Of a stretch of DNA of 64,000 nt, positions 11,422 through 22,319 are shown piece by piece. The notes under the pieces are model-generated. The model did not search any database, was not told the DNA's origin, and saw only the letters and a program-made list of their open reading frames with translations. Within the stretch, counting starts at the first letter, position 1, and each line of letters starts with the position of its first letter. Both the position numbers and the translations under genes were made by a program. Source of the stretch: Acephala macrosclerotiorum (Eukaryota > Ascomycota > Leotiomycetes > Helotiales > Mollisiaceae); NCBI GenBank assembly GCA_014904845.1, contig MU119203.1:310001-374000 (forward strand). The letters are read 5' to 3'.

Positions 11422-12542
11422 GGCTTTCTATTCGTTTGCTTGGCTCTTTGAACAGACGATCATGGAATGCACATACACGAAATAGGTATGATTGTGTCAG
11501 TACAATAAACAATTGCCTCTTGACCAAAGCTTCAATGTTTCGTCTGCTTGCAACATCTAACAAGTCCTTCCGTTCATCTCAAATTTCATCCAAAATTTCT
11601 CGCGTAAGAAATATCTCCCCACTCCATCCCCTGATCCCCACAAACCCCCACCTAAGGCCTCAAGCCCTCCAGCCAAGCCGCATAAGTAGATCACCACCAT
11701 GCCACGACACGGGTAAACCTCGCCGCAAGCCACTGCCGTCTTAGCAGATCATCCTTAACGCTAGAGCTCAGACGCTGTCAGACACATATCTGCACCTAAT
11801 ATTTTAGCTTCGAACTTTCGCCCAGGTTCGCAAGGCACCTTCGCCCCGAAATGTACATGAAGTTTCAGGTTACATATACTAGCGTTCTCTCGTTTTTTGA
11901 CGAGTTTCTGATGTGGTTGCTATTGGAGGATGTTTTCTCCGGGAGTCGGAGGATTGAGTTGCATGTGGACGATTTCGGGGTGATTGGTTGTCAACTTCAC
12001 GGACATTGAGAGATAATGCACGACGAGGGATCAGATTATGCTGGTCTCTGCAGCCACAGAAAAAAATAACAATTTCTTCTGATACTTGTTCGAAGGTGAT
12101 TGTGAGATAAGATCTTACTTTTCCCCCTTAATTTCATTGTTATTGGTTTCGAGGTTTACGGACTTCGAGAGGTGAGTGCATGAGCGAGTATGAGTGGATA
12201 TGTATGCTATGCACGGGGCAAGATGCGCCGAGATGGGCATTGGGGAGAGAGCTGAAGCCTAGAGGCTCTTAGTTTGACATGTGAATGTCTAACTACGCAA
12301 TTAGTAATCCATTACCAACCACAACTGACTTCTGAATTGCTGAATCTGGCAGATGCGACAGCAAGAATATGCATCTGCGAAAGCGTCACAATAGATGAGA
12401 AACGTACTGAGTTTGTAGACAAGATTCTAGCAGAAGGCTCGTTGAAACTATGAAAACTGTTGTGTTTATCTTAGAAAATCGCTCATTCTAACAACATTAT
12501 ATACCTCAAGCCCAAGACGCAATGAAATTAGACTTGCATCGG
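11422..12542. other. Intergenic region
   Basis: No recognisable gene. A plus-strand frame (11412-11744) contains a possible start MFRLLATSNKSF followed by a GTAAGA donor at 11605, but no convincing second exon was found. The rest holds A/T- and pyrimidine-rich stretches. Confidence 0.4.
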
Positions 12543-14389
12543 TCAGCAAGTCACGACCACCAGCTTCTCGCCCATTATCCTCTCCTCGTCAGTCTCTCCT
12601 TCCACATCAACAATATTATCCCACGCATCAATTACCATCCTCAACTTCTCGTCGCTGACAGGCGTCAAGTCAAACTCAAACTTCTCTGGCTTCGCAATTA
12701 AAAGACTCGTGTACTTCGCCAAGGGGACCTCGATTTCTCTTCCCATGGTATCCTTCTTCTTTGAAATATCGAAAGCCCAAGCCATGCCTCCCATCGTCAA
12801 GAATAATTCCTGCTCCACAATGTCCACACCCTGGCAAGTTCTGCGTCCGAAGCCGAATTGTGAGAACCCTTTCAAGGTAGGATATTGAGAAAGAGGCTCG
12901 CGATAGGTAGGAAATGTTGGGCAAAGCCATCGTTCGGGCCGGAACGAATCAGGATCGGGGTATGTTCTTGAGTCGCGTGTGATACCCCTGCATATGCACA
13001 GCAACGTCAGCCACACCTGTGGATCAAAAACCCAACGACATGCAGAAATCATGAAGATCACTTACCATTCCAGCGCATGGATGGTTGCGCCCGCAGGGAT
13101 AAAGTAGCCATTGTAGACATCATCTTTCTCAAGACAATGCGGGATACCTAAAGCAAGACGCGATAAACTTTAGCCCCTTGTAGCACAGCTGCAAGTTTCG
13201 GGACGATCGCTACTTACCAGTGGGTACAGGCGGCCGCCACCTAACGACCTCTTTGACTACCGCTCTCAACAACGGCATCTGCTCTCGATCATCCCATTCG
13301 GGACACCGCTCTCCACACACCGATTTCATTTCCTCTCTCATCTTCGCTTGCCATTCCGGGTGATGACACATGGCCAGGATATAACTCTGGATCGGGCTAC
13401 CGATCGTCAACGCGCCCGCGATCGCCATCATACCAACCACATATTGGCCTTCTTCCTCTTTGATCCCGACCTTTTCTCGGCCTTCCAGGAACATCTTCAT
13501 CAGACTGGGAACGGCTGAACCGCGAGCAACGGCATCCTTGACGCTATCCAGCGCATATCGAAAGAAAGTCGCTTCTCGTTCATGGCGGGCATTCTCGATC
13601 TTCTTCCAGGGGCTAAGCCAGGATGGGACGTGGGAAAGTGGAGAGACAATGTTGGGAACTGCTCCAGAGGGACTGATGGTTTGGAGAAGCCCGAATGTGC
13701 CAACTCGCAATTCTTGGGCGTGACCTGCAGAGCCCCATGCGAGTCGTGAGATTGTCCGGCTGGTGTACTCTTCGACGTGGAGTTGATAATTTGATGGGTC
13801 GTCGGCCATGTTGTACAAGAATCGCTTGCATTCAATCATCGGATAGTCGTAGTTCGCTTCGTTCGCTGCTTTGGTCATGATCTGATGAGCATATTTGCGT
13901 TGTCGTTTCCATGTTTCTGTTGAGGTGTAAGTAAAGACCTAAAAATTGAAAACTTGACACGCACCAGTCCGGCCCAGGAGGGCGAGATAGTTGCCAGACG
14001 TTCGATTGTCAGGTAGGTTAGGGATGACAGGTCGGTCTGAGTATATCACGCCGCGCTTGGCAAGGAGATCATTTGCAATCTGTTCATCCGATATCCAAAC
14101 ATGAACGGAGCCAAATATCTCCATCTGATAGATTGGCCCATACTCTTGATTCCACTCCCAAAACTTGAGCCATGTTGCTACACTTGGGACATCATGGACA
14201 CGGCCAACAAAGGGTAGACCTGACTGGTGTTAGAGTTGCTTTCTTAGCGGAGATGGGAAAGTACTCGCCCTTCGGTCCTGGCAGAGGACGAGAGCCTTCA
14301 GGAAGCTTCTTGGTCGTCTGACTCTTGTGGATATAATATACTAGGGCGGAAAACAGACAAGCAAACAGGTAATAAGTGAGCGAGATCAT
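12543..14389 (-). CDS. Cytochrome P450 monooxygenase
   Basis: ER-anchored heme-thiolate monooxygenase of unknown substrate. Five exons: 14389-14269, 14219-13965, 13916-13218, 13147-13066, 12987-12543, total 1602 nt, 533 residues. Intron 1 is a GC-AG intron (donor GCGAGT, 14220-14268); no GT donor gives the needed LPFVGR frame. N-terminal anchor: MISLTYYLFACLFSALVYYI, then the proline hinge RPLPGPKG. I-helix region AGALTIGSP lacks the usual acid before Thr. ExxR is in VKEVVRWRPP, PERF-like FRPERW, heme loop FGFGRRTCQG with Cys437. It resembles multi-step oxidases of fungal secondary metabolism (O-methylsterigmatocystin oxidoreductase type), but no synthase or transporter lies next to it, so the pathway is unknown. 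Confidence 0.93.
14220..14268 (-). other. Non-canonical GC-AG intron in the P450 gene
   Basis: 49 bp between AAG-G and GT-CTA-CCC. The donor reads GCGAGT, the acceptor TCAG, and a CTAAC branch sequence lies upstream of the acceptor. Using it gives the conserved PGPKG-LPFVG junction. Confidence 0.75.
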
Positions 14390-16431
14390 TCTGAACGAAC
14401 GTAGTGGTATTAAAACTGTTCCCAGCCACCAGCAGGAGGGAACGCGTCATCTTAACCCTTCGCTTGCCATTCATTATATATGACAGCGTTCGGCCCACTC
14501 GGCCGGACATGTCATGGAACCATGGCTGCGTTCTGCAGTGCTTAGCCTAAACCCATTGAGCGTCATGTACACGATAATTTGGGCTCAACATTGGGGATGT
14601 CCGTAGCCTCAGACCACCATCGTCCTGCATGGGTACTAAACAAGGGTGGGTTCTGGAGAATATCTTGCCCTATTGCGTGTGAAGCACGAGATGGCGTTTG
14701 CCTTTCATGCACACAACGCTTCCCGCGTCAGTTCAGTAGCACTGTAACGTTCTGAATGCACTACTACTGAAGCTCTGAAATGCTTGGAGGACATGGTGTA
14801 CACTCGTATACCCAAGCTGCATCATCCTCCCTTTTCATATGAAGCCAAGAGAACAGTAATAGAAATGAAAGGGAATGTAAAGACATCCTGGAATCAGTCC
14901 CCAAATCGGCAGCCACGGCACGGCTGATAATATTCTCAGTCTGCGAGTCGGGATTGGGAAATCAAATCGTGCTTATCGAACTGTCTTATCCAATGAGGAG
15001 ATATCGGGCAGGCCTTGACATGCAGAGTGACCCCAGTTTGGATTGTCTCATAGAACCTTTAGCCTGCACCTTTCTTTTCATCTGGAGTAAAAATTGCGCA
15101 GATCCAATGGTGTTGTTGATCAGTTGGGACTAAATTAGATAGAGTGGGAGGACAAGGCGTTGGAAAGGCGTCGCGAATTTGCCGAGTTTTTAGTGCGAAT
15201 CTAGGAGCCGCGCCCAGACTAGAATAAGTGCTCCATTGTCAGAACTACCGTCAGGCAAGGGCCGAGCGATGAGACTCAGAGGTTTGTGCAGTGCTGAAGA
15301 GGGATAAAAAAGCGATCATTGATGCCCGTCTGATGGAACCCTTTCGATCTGACTCCTGTCATCTGCACCAGAAAATGCCCTCGACCCGTTCATAAATTGC
15401 CTTTCTGACAGGAATAAACAAACTCTGTGCCACTGCACCAATCGCGTCTAAGGAGCAAGGGATATTTGGCCTTGCAGCAAGAATGCACCCGGGTTAGCCA
15501 TGCTTCCACCGTCATTCCGTAAAAGCTGATCCCAAAGTACATGGCCTTGGATGTCACACTCGCAGATCGTCGAGATGCTTTTCCGGATCTCATTGTGACA
15601 CATGCAATCTCAGCTACATATTCAGCTAGTTGCTCTTTTCCTTCTGAGGGCTCTGGCATTCATCATACAAGAGGCTTCACAAGTTTTCCAGATAGCCCTA
15701 GCTGCAGATCAAGCTAGAGTCAAAAGACGAGCTTGCGGGGATAAATAGCAAAGGTTCCAATTGCTTGGCGGCTAAAAAGTGGGAACTCTATTTTTAACGA
15801 GTGCTTAAGCATACGCCCGGCGTCCTGTCGAATTCGCGATACATCGAGTCCAAGGTTCTGAATACAGGTGAGTGAACCGATTTCCAATAAAGATTGCTTT
15901 ATTCGATACTCATTGTATGCTTTTTCAGCAGGAAGTGGCGTTCATGCTGAGGCTTGGAGCTGAAGTGCAAACTTTGGAAAAAATGGTTGTTCATCCGAAT
16001 TCTCAACACTCGGGTATCGAGGGGCTCCATTGGTATGGGCAACGACGCTGCATAATACCTCCATTTAGGCCGTTCAACTTGTGAAAAATGGAAGCAGACA
16101 ACCTTCGGAATCTCGGGGATTTTGAGATAAATATACATTCGGAGAATACGCCACGCGTTGAGTAGAATAAGTGAGTAGACCGATTCTGCTCTCGTGGCCC
16201 TGGGGGCTATGTCTCGATAGGGTGTAAGGCATTACATTCTCCTAGTCCCGGTCAGGCTAAATGCCATCAAAAGTACGGGCATCGATGACGCAACCAAGGA
16301 TATGAGGGGAGCTTGAGAGGTTGATGTGTTTCCCTGGTACTGGCAATTAATATCGCTGTCAAGACCTGTACGCCTCGGTCTCGCGTCTTGGCTATATTGT
16401 TCGTAGGATTCCAATATCTGGAGGCGGGAGT
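14390..16431. other. Long intergenic region
   Basis: About 2 kb between the P450 start and the 3' end of mdm10. Short frames on both strands (for example 15390-15659 minus, 89 codons) carry no motif I know. No repeats or transposon remnants were recognised. Confidence 0.45.
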
Positions 16432-17673
16432 TCATGATGAATATTGCAATTCGAGCCCAATAGCTCTGAAGGGCTGGTCTCTTCTCTTCATGTCGACTGA
16501 GGACCCCAGAGTGAACAGCAATTCCTTGACCCTGCCTTCCCATAAAAGTCCAATCTTCCAGTTTTGGTCGACTCTTGCTTTTAGAACCCCCGCGACAAGC
16601 TCTGGTTCTGGGACTACGGTCTTCTCTTCCGGGTCCAGTCTCCATTCAAGTTTCGCAGCCATGCTTCGTTCTTTCTTCTTCGGGACCCTAGCCTTCATTC
16701 TCCACAACTCGCACCCTAGCATAACATCGCTTTCGTAGCTGTACACATTGAAATCGAACTTGGAGCACAGGGCCAGATTCTTCCCAGCCTTGACAGCATA
16801 TGTCGTGCTCAGATTTCCCATGAGCGGATTTAGAGTAAGCGTCGCCGTCAGAGGAACTCCTTTATGCGCGGGCAATGTCGCGAATCGACCTCCAAAACTC
16901 ACCCCCCCTGATTTGTTCAAGGAACCATAATACATCTCAGCTCCGGCACTGAAGCGCCCATAGAATTTATCCTCCGTCCGCGGAGCTTCCGTGACATCTT
17001 TCCTGGGGTCTGGACCAAAGTTGTACAGACCGCGTAGTCCAATGAGACCACCATCTGTCGAATATAAAGTTTCGGCACTGTATTTTCCTACGTCGTACTG
17101 ATGCAGAGCAAGAATCGTGCCACCGTTTCGAAACCGGCTGTCGCTTACTGCTGACAGCTTCAATTGTTGTGTAGGGCTCATTCGACGAAGATACAGCGCC
17201 TCCAATGTGCTTTGAGGTAAATAGAGTCGTCCATAGAGTAAGGTATCTCGTTTGTCGACCCGCTTCCCTCCCTGCCACTGTTCCCACATCCATGATTCTT
17301 CTGGCTTTCGAAGTTCCTGGATTTGTCTATACCCTCGTATAACATTATGGAGATCAATATCACCGCTCTTGGAGGTAGTATGGAGTGGCAGAGAGGTGTA
17401 GAGGTAGGAGAGTGAACCATCAACGAGTCCTACGCTGCCAATCGCGTACGAGGTCGCAAAATTTGGGGACGAAAGAGACGAGAGATTCAGTCGCAGGCCA
17501 GCAGGTGTTTCAAAATCGAGTAAAGCTGGAGGATTTAATTAGCTGGTCACATAGAAATTCAAGGGCACCTGAATACCTCGAGCTGTAGCTGTCAATTGAG
17601 AATAGGAGTTCTCGAAATTCCAGTGAGATGCATCATAAAATGCATGCTGCACGTAGTCCATGAATTCCAGCAT
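16432..17673 (-). CDS. mdm10: Mdm10, mitochondrial outer-membrane beta-barrel of ERMES
   Basis: Subunit of the ER-mitochondria encounter structure and partner of the SAM complex; needed for tubular mitochondria and lipid exchange. Two exons: 17673-17577 and 17525-16432 (intron 51 bp, GTATTC donor), 1191 nt, 396 residues. The start [19 protein letters not shown] is the family N-terminus. Further marks are [52 protein letters not shown], the strand-rich middle [20 protein letters not shown] and the C-terminal strand [10 protein letters not shown], which supplies the sorting signal. Somewhat shorter than yeast Mdm10 (493) through loop loss. It is divergent from mrt4 with 264 bp between the start codons. 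Confidence 0.96.
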
Positions 17674-17937
17674 GACTAGAGGAGTGCGTCCCACTCAGAA
17701 TGTTGGTCAGAGAACAGGTTCATCAGACATCGTAAAGTATTCAATTCTGGAACTTCGAGTGGTCCATGTTATGTCGAGCTTTACCGATAAACAGGGTACA
17801 AAACATGGCAGCCGCTAGGGCCCTAAGGCCATCCCGCAAATCTTATCGCCGAACCCCCGATAAGCACAATTTTCGAAAATAACTTCAGGAACTTTCGCAA
17901 ATCCCCACATTGAATCTGTCTCCTCACCAACTTCACG
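17674..17937. promoter_or_regulatory. Shared divergent promoter region mdm10/mrt4
   Basis: 264 bp separate the two start codons, so both promoters must lie here or overlap. No TATA box is evident; a pyrimidine-rich stretch precedes each start. Confidence 0.5.
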
Positions 17938-18744
17938 ATGCCTAAATCCAAGCGCGCAAAGGTCGTACATCTTACGAAGGTTGGTAAGAAGGGCAAGGAA
18001 TTAACATTAAAGCTCTTTTCCAATGTCCGAGAATGCCTGGATCAATACCAATACTGCTTCGTCTTCTCCGTCGAGAACATGCGAAATACGTACCTAAAGG
18101 ACGTGCGCGCCGAATTTAGTGATAGCAGGTAAGACCATTGCCCGTGTTACAAAGCCAGAATATTAACTGAACAATAGGTTATTCTTTGGCAAGACCAAGG
18201 TCATGGCCAAAGCCCTGGGATCCTCCGCCGAAGACGAATACCAACCAAACACACACCAACTTGCCAAGTTCCTCGCAGGCAATGTAGGACTTCTATGCAC
18301 CAACCGAGAGCCTAGCACGATCAAGGAGTACTTCAACAATCTGGCAAAGACGGACTTTGCGAGAGCGGGAACACTTGCTGCGAGAGAGTTCACAGTGCCA
18401 GCAGGTGTGGTCATGTCGCTGGGAGGGGAGATTGATGCTGAGCAGGATGTGCCAATGGCTCACAGTCTGGAGCCTGAGTTGAGGAAACTCAATATGCCGA
18501 CAACGTTGAAGAAGGGAAAGATCACGCTGGACAACCCATACACTGTTTGCAATGAGGGAGAAGTGCTGGACAGCAGGCAGACCAGGTTATTGAAGTTGTT
18601 TGGAGTTGCAACAGCTGAATTTACTGTGCAATTGAAGGCGTAAAGTAACCTGATTTGATAATGGGGGCATTTTGACTAACTTTACAAAGGTACTGGAGTG
18701 CAGCAACGAACGAGCTCACTGATTTGGAGGCAATGGAGGAGTAA
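17938..18744 (+). CDS. mrt4: Mrt4, ribosome assembly factor (P0-like)
   Basis: Nucleolar placeholder for the stalk protein P0 during 60S subunit assembly; released before export. Three exons: 17938-18128, 18178-18639, 18690-18744; introns 49 and 50 bp. Total 708 nt, 235 residues. Start [19 protein letters not shown] is the family N-terminus; the L10/P0 domain follows ([25 protein letters not shown], then GNVGLLCTN and [16 protein letters not shown]). Without the last splice the frame would stop at TAA 18641-18643, overlapping the GTAAAG donor. Splicing instead adds the conserved tail [17 protein letters not shown], so the longer form is preferred. Confidence 0.95.
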
Positions 18745-19300
18745 AAGCAACTAATTGCTCATGTCCTGTTTTCTATCGTATCATACAATCAAGGGGGATC
18801 ATGACCGGCGTTAACCGGGACTACCTTTTCTTATGGGAAAATCAAAGAACAATTTTGCTGCAGGGCTACCTCATCTTATCTTACCACCCTTTTTCCCCCT
18901 TCCTGCACTTCTGATAATACAAGCAAGAATCCTTTGGGCCCTGATAGTCAGATGGTCAGACGGCGCATTGCCTTACCTCTGACTGTACCTCCAAGTCCCA
19001 GCGCTAGCATTATGCTCAAGGACCCCAAGTCCGAGGGTCATTCAAATCCAGATTCCAATGCATAGCCAAGCCAGTAGGCCAAAGTGTCGAAGGGAGGTCG
19101 CATTACCATAGTTATGGAGAAGATGTTATAACCAGTGAGAATAGAAAGGTAGGCCGAGCGAGGGTAAGTACGAGGCCAAAAGGCAATACCACCTTGGTGA
19201 AAGTACATCGAAGAACCGCTTACCCCTGGTGAAAAAGGGAAGAAAGACTGAATACTCGAGAAACCCACCACAAGACAAACTGAATATGTCCTGCTGCTTT
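18745..19300. other. Convergent intergenic region
   Basis: 3' ends of mrt4 and snp1 face each other. Pyrimidine-rich blocks around 18870-18910; no gene seen. Confidence 0.5.
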
Positions 19301-20914
19301 TTAGTATCGCCGCAATTTGCGAGGATCCTCTTCGTAGCCGTTGCCCTCGTAGCCTCTCTTTCGTGAGTCGTCTTCGCGTGGTCGACCGCCGTATCCTCCT
19401 CCATCTCTGTCTCCTCTGTCTCTGTCGCGGAAGCCGCCGTCTCTGGGTCTTACCGGCTCCATGTTGCTGCCACTACCACCTCGAGGTGCATCGCGATCTC
19501 CGTAGCCTCGACTGCCACCACGATAGCCACCGTTCCTGTCTTCATATGAGCGACCGCCTCCGCGCGAGTCATACCCACCAGATGGCGCAGAATAGCCGGG
19601 ACCATTGCGATCTGGAGAGCCAGAGCCACCATAACCTCCTCTACCTCCACTAAAACCGCCGCCTCCTCGTCCACCAGGGCCAGCTGGAGCGTTAGGGGGT
19701 GCGCCATAGCCGTTGGATCCTCCATACCCACCGCGATCTCCTCCCCCTCTCGAGAAACCCCCACCTCCCTGGTATCCAATACCCCCTCTTCCTCCACCAT
19801 ACCCACCACGGTCCTGGAAGCCACCTCTGAAGCCGCCACGGCCTCTTCCACCATCGAAGCCTCCTCGGAAACCTCCCCTGAAGCCACCTGGTCCGCCTGG
19901 AGCGCCACCAAATCCTCCGGGGCCGACTGGTCGAGGGGGAATTGCCTTTGTATATCCACGTCCTCCTAATCCTCCGCCAAATCGGCGTGGCTTCCAGCCT
20001 TTGACAGTTCGGCCACGTTCAACATCAACTTTGACTCTGCGGTCCTTGATACGAATACCATCGCAGTTTTCTAGAGCAGCTATTCACGAAACGCCAGCAA
20101 AGCGCGATTGTCAGTCATACTACCCATACTTAATATACCTTGAGCTGGGCGAGAGACAATAAGGAGAGAAAACAGGCAAGCTTGAGGGCCACGTCTTTAC
20201 AAAACCACGCATTCAATCCAGAGTAAGGCTGTAGGGTAGGGGGATGCAGTCAAGTTTACCTCTCATATCTTTCTCTCTCTCGTACACCACGAAAGCATAA
20301 CCACGATGCTTCTTTAATTTCTTATTCTTCTTCTCAGCTTGGTGAGTATCAGTGACTATACGGATCTGCGAACATGATTAGCCTAATATCCTGTTAAGCA
20401 TCTGCAAGTAGAACATACTCGTTCAATAGGACCGAATCGACCAAACTCGCTTTCGAGATCTTGCTCTGTAGCATCGTAGGCGAGTCGTGCGACAATAAGT
20501 GTCTTGAAAGCATCACCACGAATATTGGGATCCTCTTGAGGCTTGTCTATAGAACGAACTCTGTTAGCATATCTTGCCCAACATAGAACACGTATGTCCA
20601 GAACTCAGACAGTGAAGATAAAGGTATTCGGGACATATAGGGGCGTCCTCACAGGACAGCGGCCCTTCCTTGAGCAACTTCTCCTGCCGCTCCTTCTTTT
20701 CGAGCTTCTTGCGATCGTGCTTCTGCAGCCAGGATTCAGTAGGTGTGTAATCGTCTGTCTCGATGTACTCCTTGAGCTGCGGTAGAAATTGCGCGATGCC
20801 AGTAATTTCGCGAGTCTTGCGCTCTCCTGCTGGATGATCGGATGGTGGTAGGAAGCGGAGAGGCGGTCTCGGTGCAAAGAGTGCGAGGAGATTTGGGGGG
20901 AGCTTGTCAGTCAT
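19301..20914 (-). CDS. snp1: U1 snRNP 70 kDa protein (U1-70K)
   Basis: Core spliceosomal protein that binds stem-loop I of U1 snRNA and acts in 5' splice-site recognition. Four exons: 20914-20653, 20546-20419, 20365-20260, 20079-19301; introns of 106, 53 and 180 bp; total 1275 nt, 424 residues. The U1-70K N-terminal domain is at residues 1-95 ([20 protein letters not shown], then [11 protein letters not shown]). The RRM follows with RNP2 [10 protein letters not shown] and RNP1 HRGYAFVVY, then [11 protein letters not shown]. The C-terminal half is a long glycine/arginine-rich tail (repeats of [17 protein letters not shown]), ending [10 protein letters not shown]. The RS-type tail of animals is replaced by RGG repeats, as in other fungi. 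Divergent from mrpl51. Confidence 0.95.
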
Positions 20915-21123
20915 CTTGGCGACTCTTTTGGATGATGACGAGGAAGGAAGGGACAGCTCGCAGAACCGTCGTTGATGAATGAAGGAGAAAGCCTGAATTT
21001 GTCGCGTCGCAAATCCACAAGCAATTTCGGAGCTAAGCTCTGTCGCACGTGACTGATAAATAATTTCGACCTGATGAGCCTCAACTTCGACTTCGGAGTA
21101 GCTTAAAGCCCAGTGCACTCACA
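20915..21123. promoter_or_regulatory. Shared divergent promoter region snp1/mrpl51
   Basis: 209 bp between two start codons of housekeeping genes read in opposite directions; no TATA element evident. Confidence 0.5.
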
Positions 21124-21642
21124 ATGGTTGTCCAAGGCTTACGGAAAGTGACCGTTGGTCAGGTATGTGTTGCGGGTGATAATGAACGCATGCAAAAGGT
21201 CTAATGTTGGTCTAGAATGGTGTAGGCTCATTCATTCTCCAATGTAAACGACTCGACTTCCATTACTGCGACTGGATGGGATCCTCGAAAGGCATGAAGT
21301 AAGGCCCCTAAGCCTCTTGGTCCACCGTCCGTCTCTAACCAAATCCCCAGCTCCTTCATCAGTAATTCGCTCCAAAAGTTCGCCGCGGCACACCCTCAAA
21401 TCGAGATCAACGTCTCCCCTCGACCACGAAAACACCCAGTCATCATCGGCCACTACATCAATGGCCGCGAGAAAGCCGTCTGTGTGCGGAATCTGCAGAA
21501 GGAACAAATCCTCAAGAAGGCTGAGCTTCTGCGAGATGCTAGCGGAGAGAAGTTGAAGAGAGTCACGAAACCAGTGAGCAGTATCAAGGAGTCGGTTCGT
21601 GGTGTATGGAGTCCTTATCACGGTGGTCCAACTACCGTATAA
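21124..21642 (+). CDS. mrpl51: Mitochondrial large-subunit ribosomal protein L51 family (mL43)
   Basis: Structural protein of the mitochondrial 54S subunit. Three exons: 21124-21162, 21216-21298, 21351-21642; introns 53 and 52 bp; total 414 nt, 137 residues. The L51/S25/CI-B8 thioredoxin-like domain fills the protein: FILQCKRLDFHYCDWMGSSKGMN, then FAAAHPQIEINVSPRPRKHP and VIIGHYINGREKAVCVRNL. It ends with the family tail ESVRGVWSPYHGGPTTV. The first exon is only 13 codons and supplies the basic N-terminus (MVVQGLRKVTVGQ), probably the mitochondrial signal. A GTAAGG donor and a TCTAACC branch site flank the second intron. Confidence 0.95.
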
Positions 21643-21743
21643 GAGTGCATAGGAGGGAAGAAGCTGTATCATATGTATCTGCATGGCGGTATGGCGTTTG
21701 GAATATCAAGAGCGGCTTGGACTTTGAGCTGTATATTATGTGG

Positions 21744-22319
21744 CTATGGAAGACTTTCAGAGTTAACGAGCTCTGTGTCGTATGAAAGAGGCTCCAAAAT
21801 ACTTTCAGCCTCCTGACATTTATTCGGAACTGTTACTCTGGGTGCGTTTTCCTGTGTTATGATATCTGTAGGTTCTAGTATCGTTACTGCCTTTACGTTG
21901 CTTTCTTTCATTTCGGGCCCATTGCCCTGTACTATGTTCGCTGCAGGCTCTGGCAATTTTCCTGTCTTTTCATTATTATCTTCCATTCCCGAATCTTGTA
22001 CTAATCGTCCTTCGTTGATCAGGAGAATCTGAGCTTCCTGCACAATCAGGCGCATGAGTGTCATTGTCAAAGTCTACCAAGCGGTGCGAAAGTCTTCTCA
22101 GAAGAACCGCCCCATCGTCAACACCACAGCAAAGAACATCCCGAAAAAGATATACACCACTATTCCCAACACAATCTACAATACCAATACCAACCCAATC
22201 ATCCGAGACACCAAAGCTGTATCCCAAAAGTACCTAAGTATCGGACTCAACAGGAAGCGGAGGAGGCTCGCTGGGTCGTGTAGCACCAGCCAACCTTTTG
22301 CTACCACTTCCTGCAACAT
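21744..22319 (-). pseudogene. Broken membrane-protein gene
   Basis: A single minus-strand frame runs from ATG 22317-22319 (MLQEVVAKGWLVLHD) to the stop at 21744, 191 codons, but is interrupted by TAG 22176-22178, TGA 22098-22100 and TAG 22074-22076. Between the stops the translation is coherent: two hydrophobic segments (MIGLVLVL and IVLGIVVYIFFGMFFAVVL), then an amphipathic TLMRLIVQEAQILLINEG and a Glu/Pro-rich tail with imperfect repeats (KLPEPAANIVQ, TILEPTDIITQ, SILEPLS). Each stop is one transition from CAG, CGA or TGG. No intron removes them. Family unknown; it lies tail-to-tail with mrpl51 at the edge of the gene-poor segment. Confidence 0.5.

Noticed and set aside
11412..11744. Possible small mitochondrial protein starting MFRLLATSNKSF
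   Set aside because: A GTAAGA donor is present but no acceptor joins to a plausible second exon.
19450..19959. 169-codon minus frame with Val/Glu-rich repeats
   Set aside because: Frame-shifted reading of the Gly/Arg repeats of snp1 on the same strand; the snp1 splice model uses another frame.
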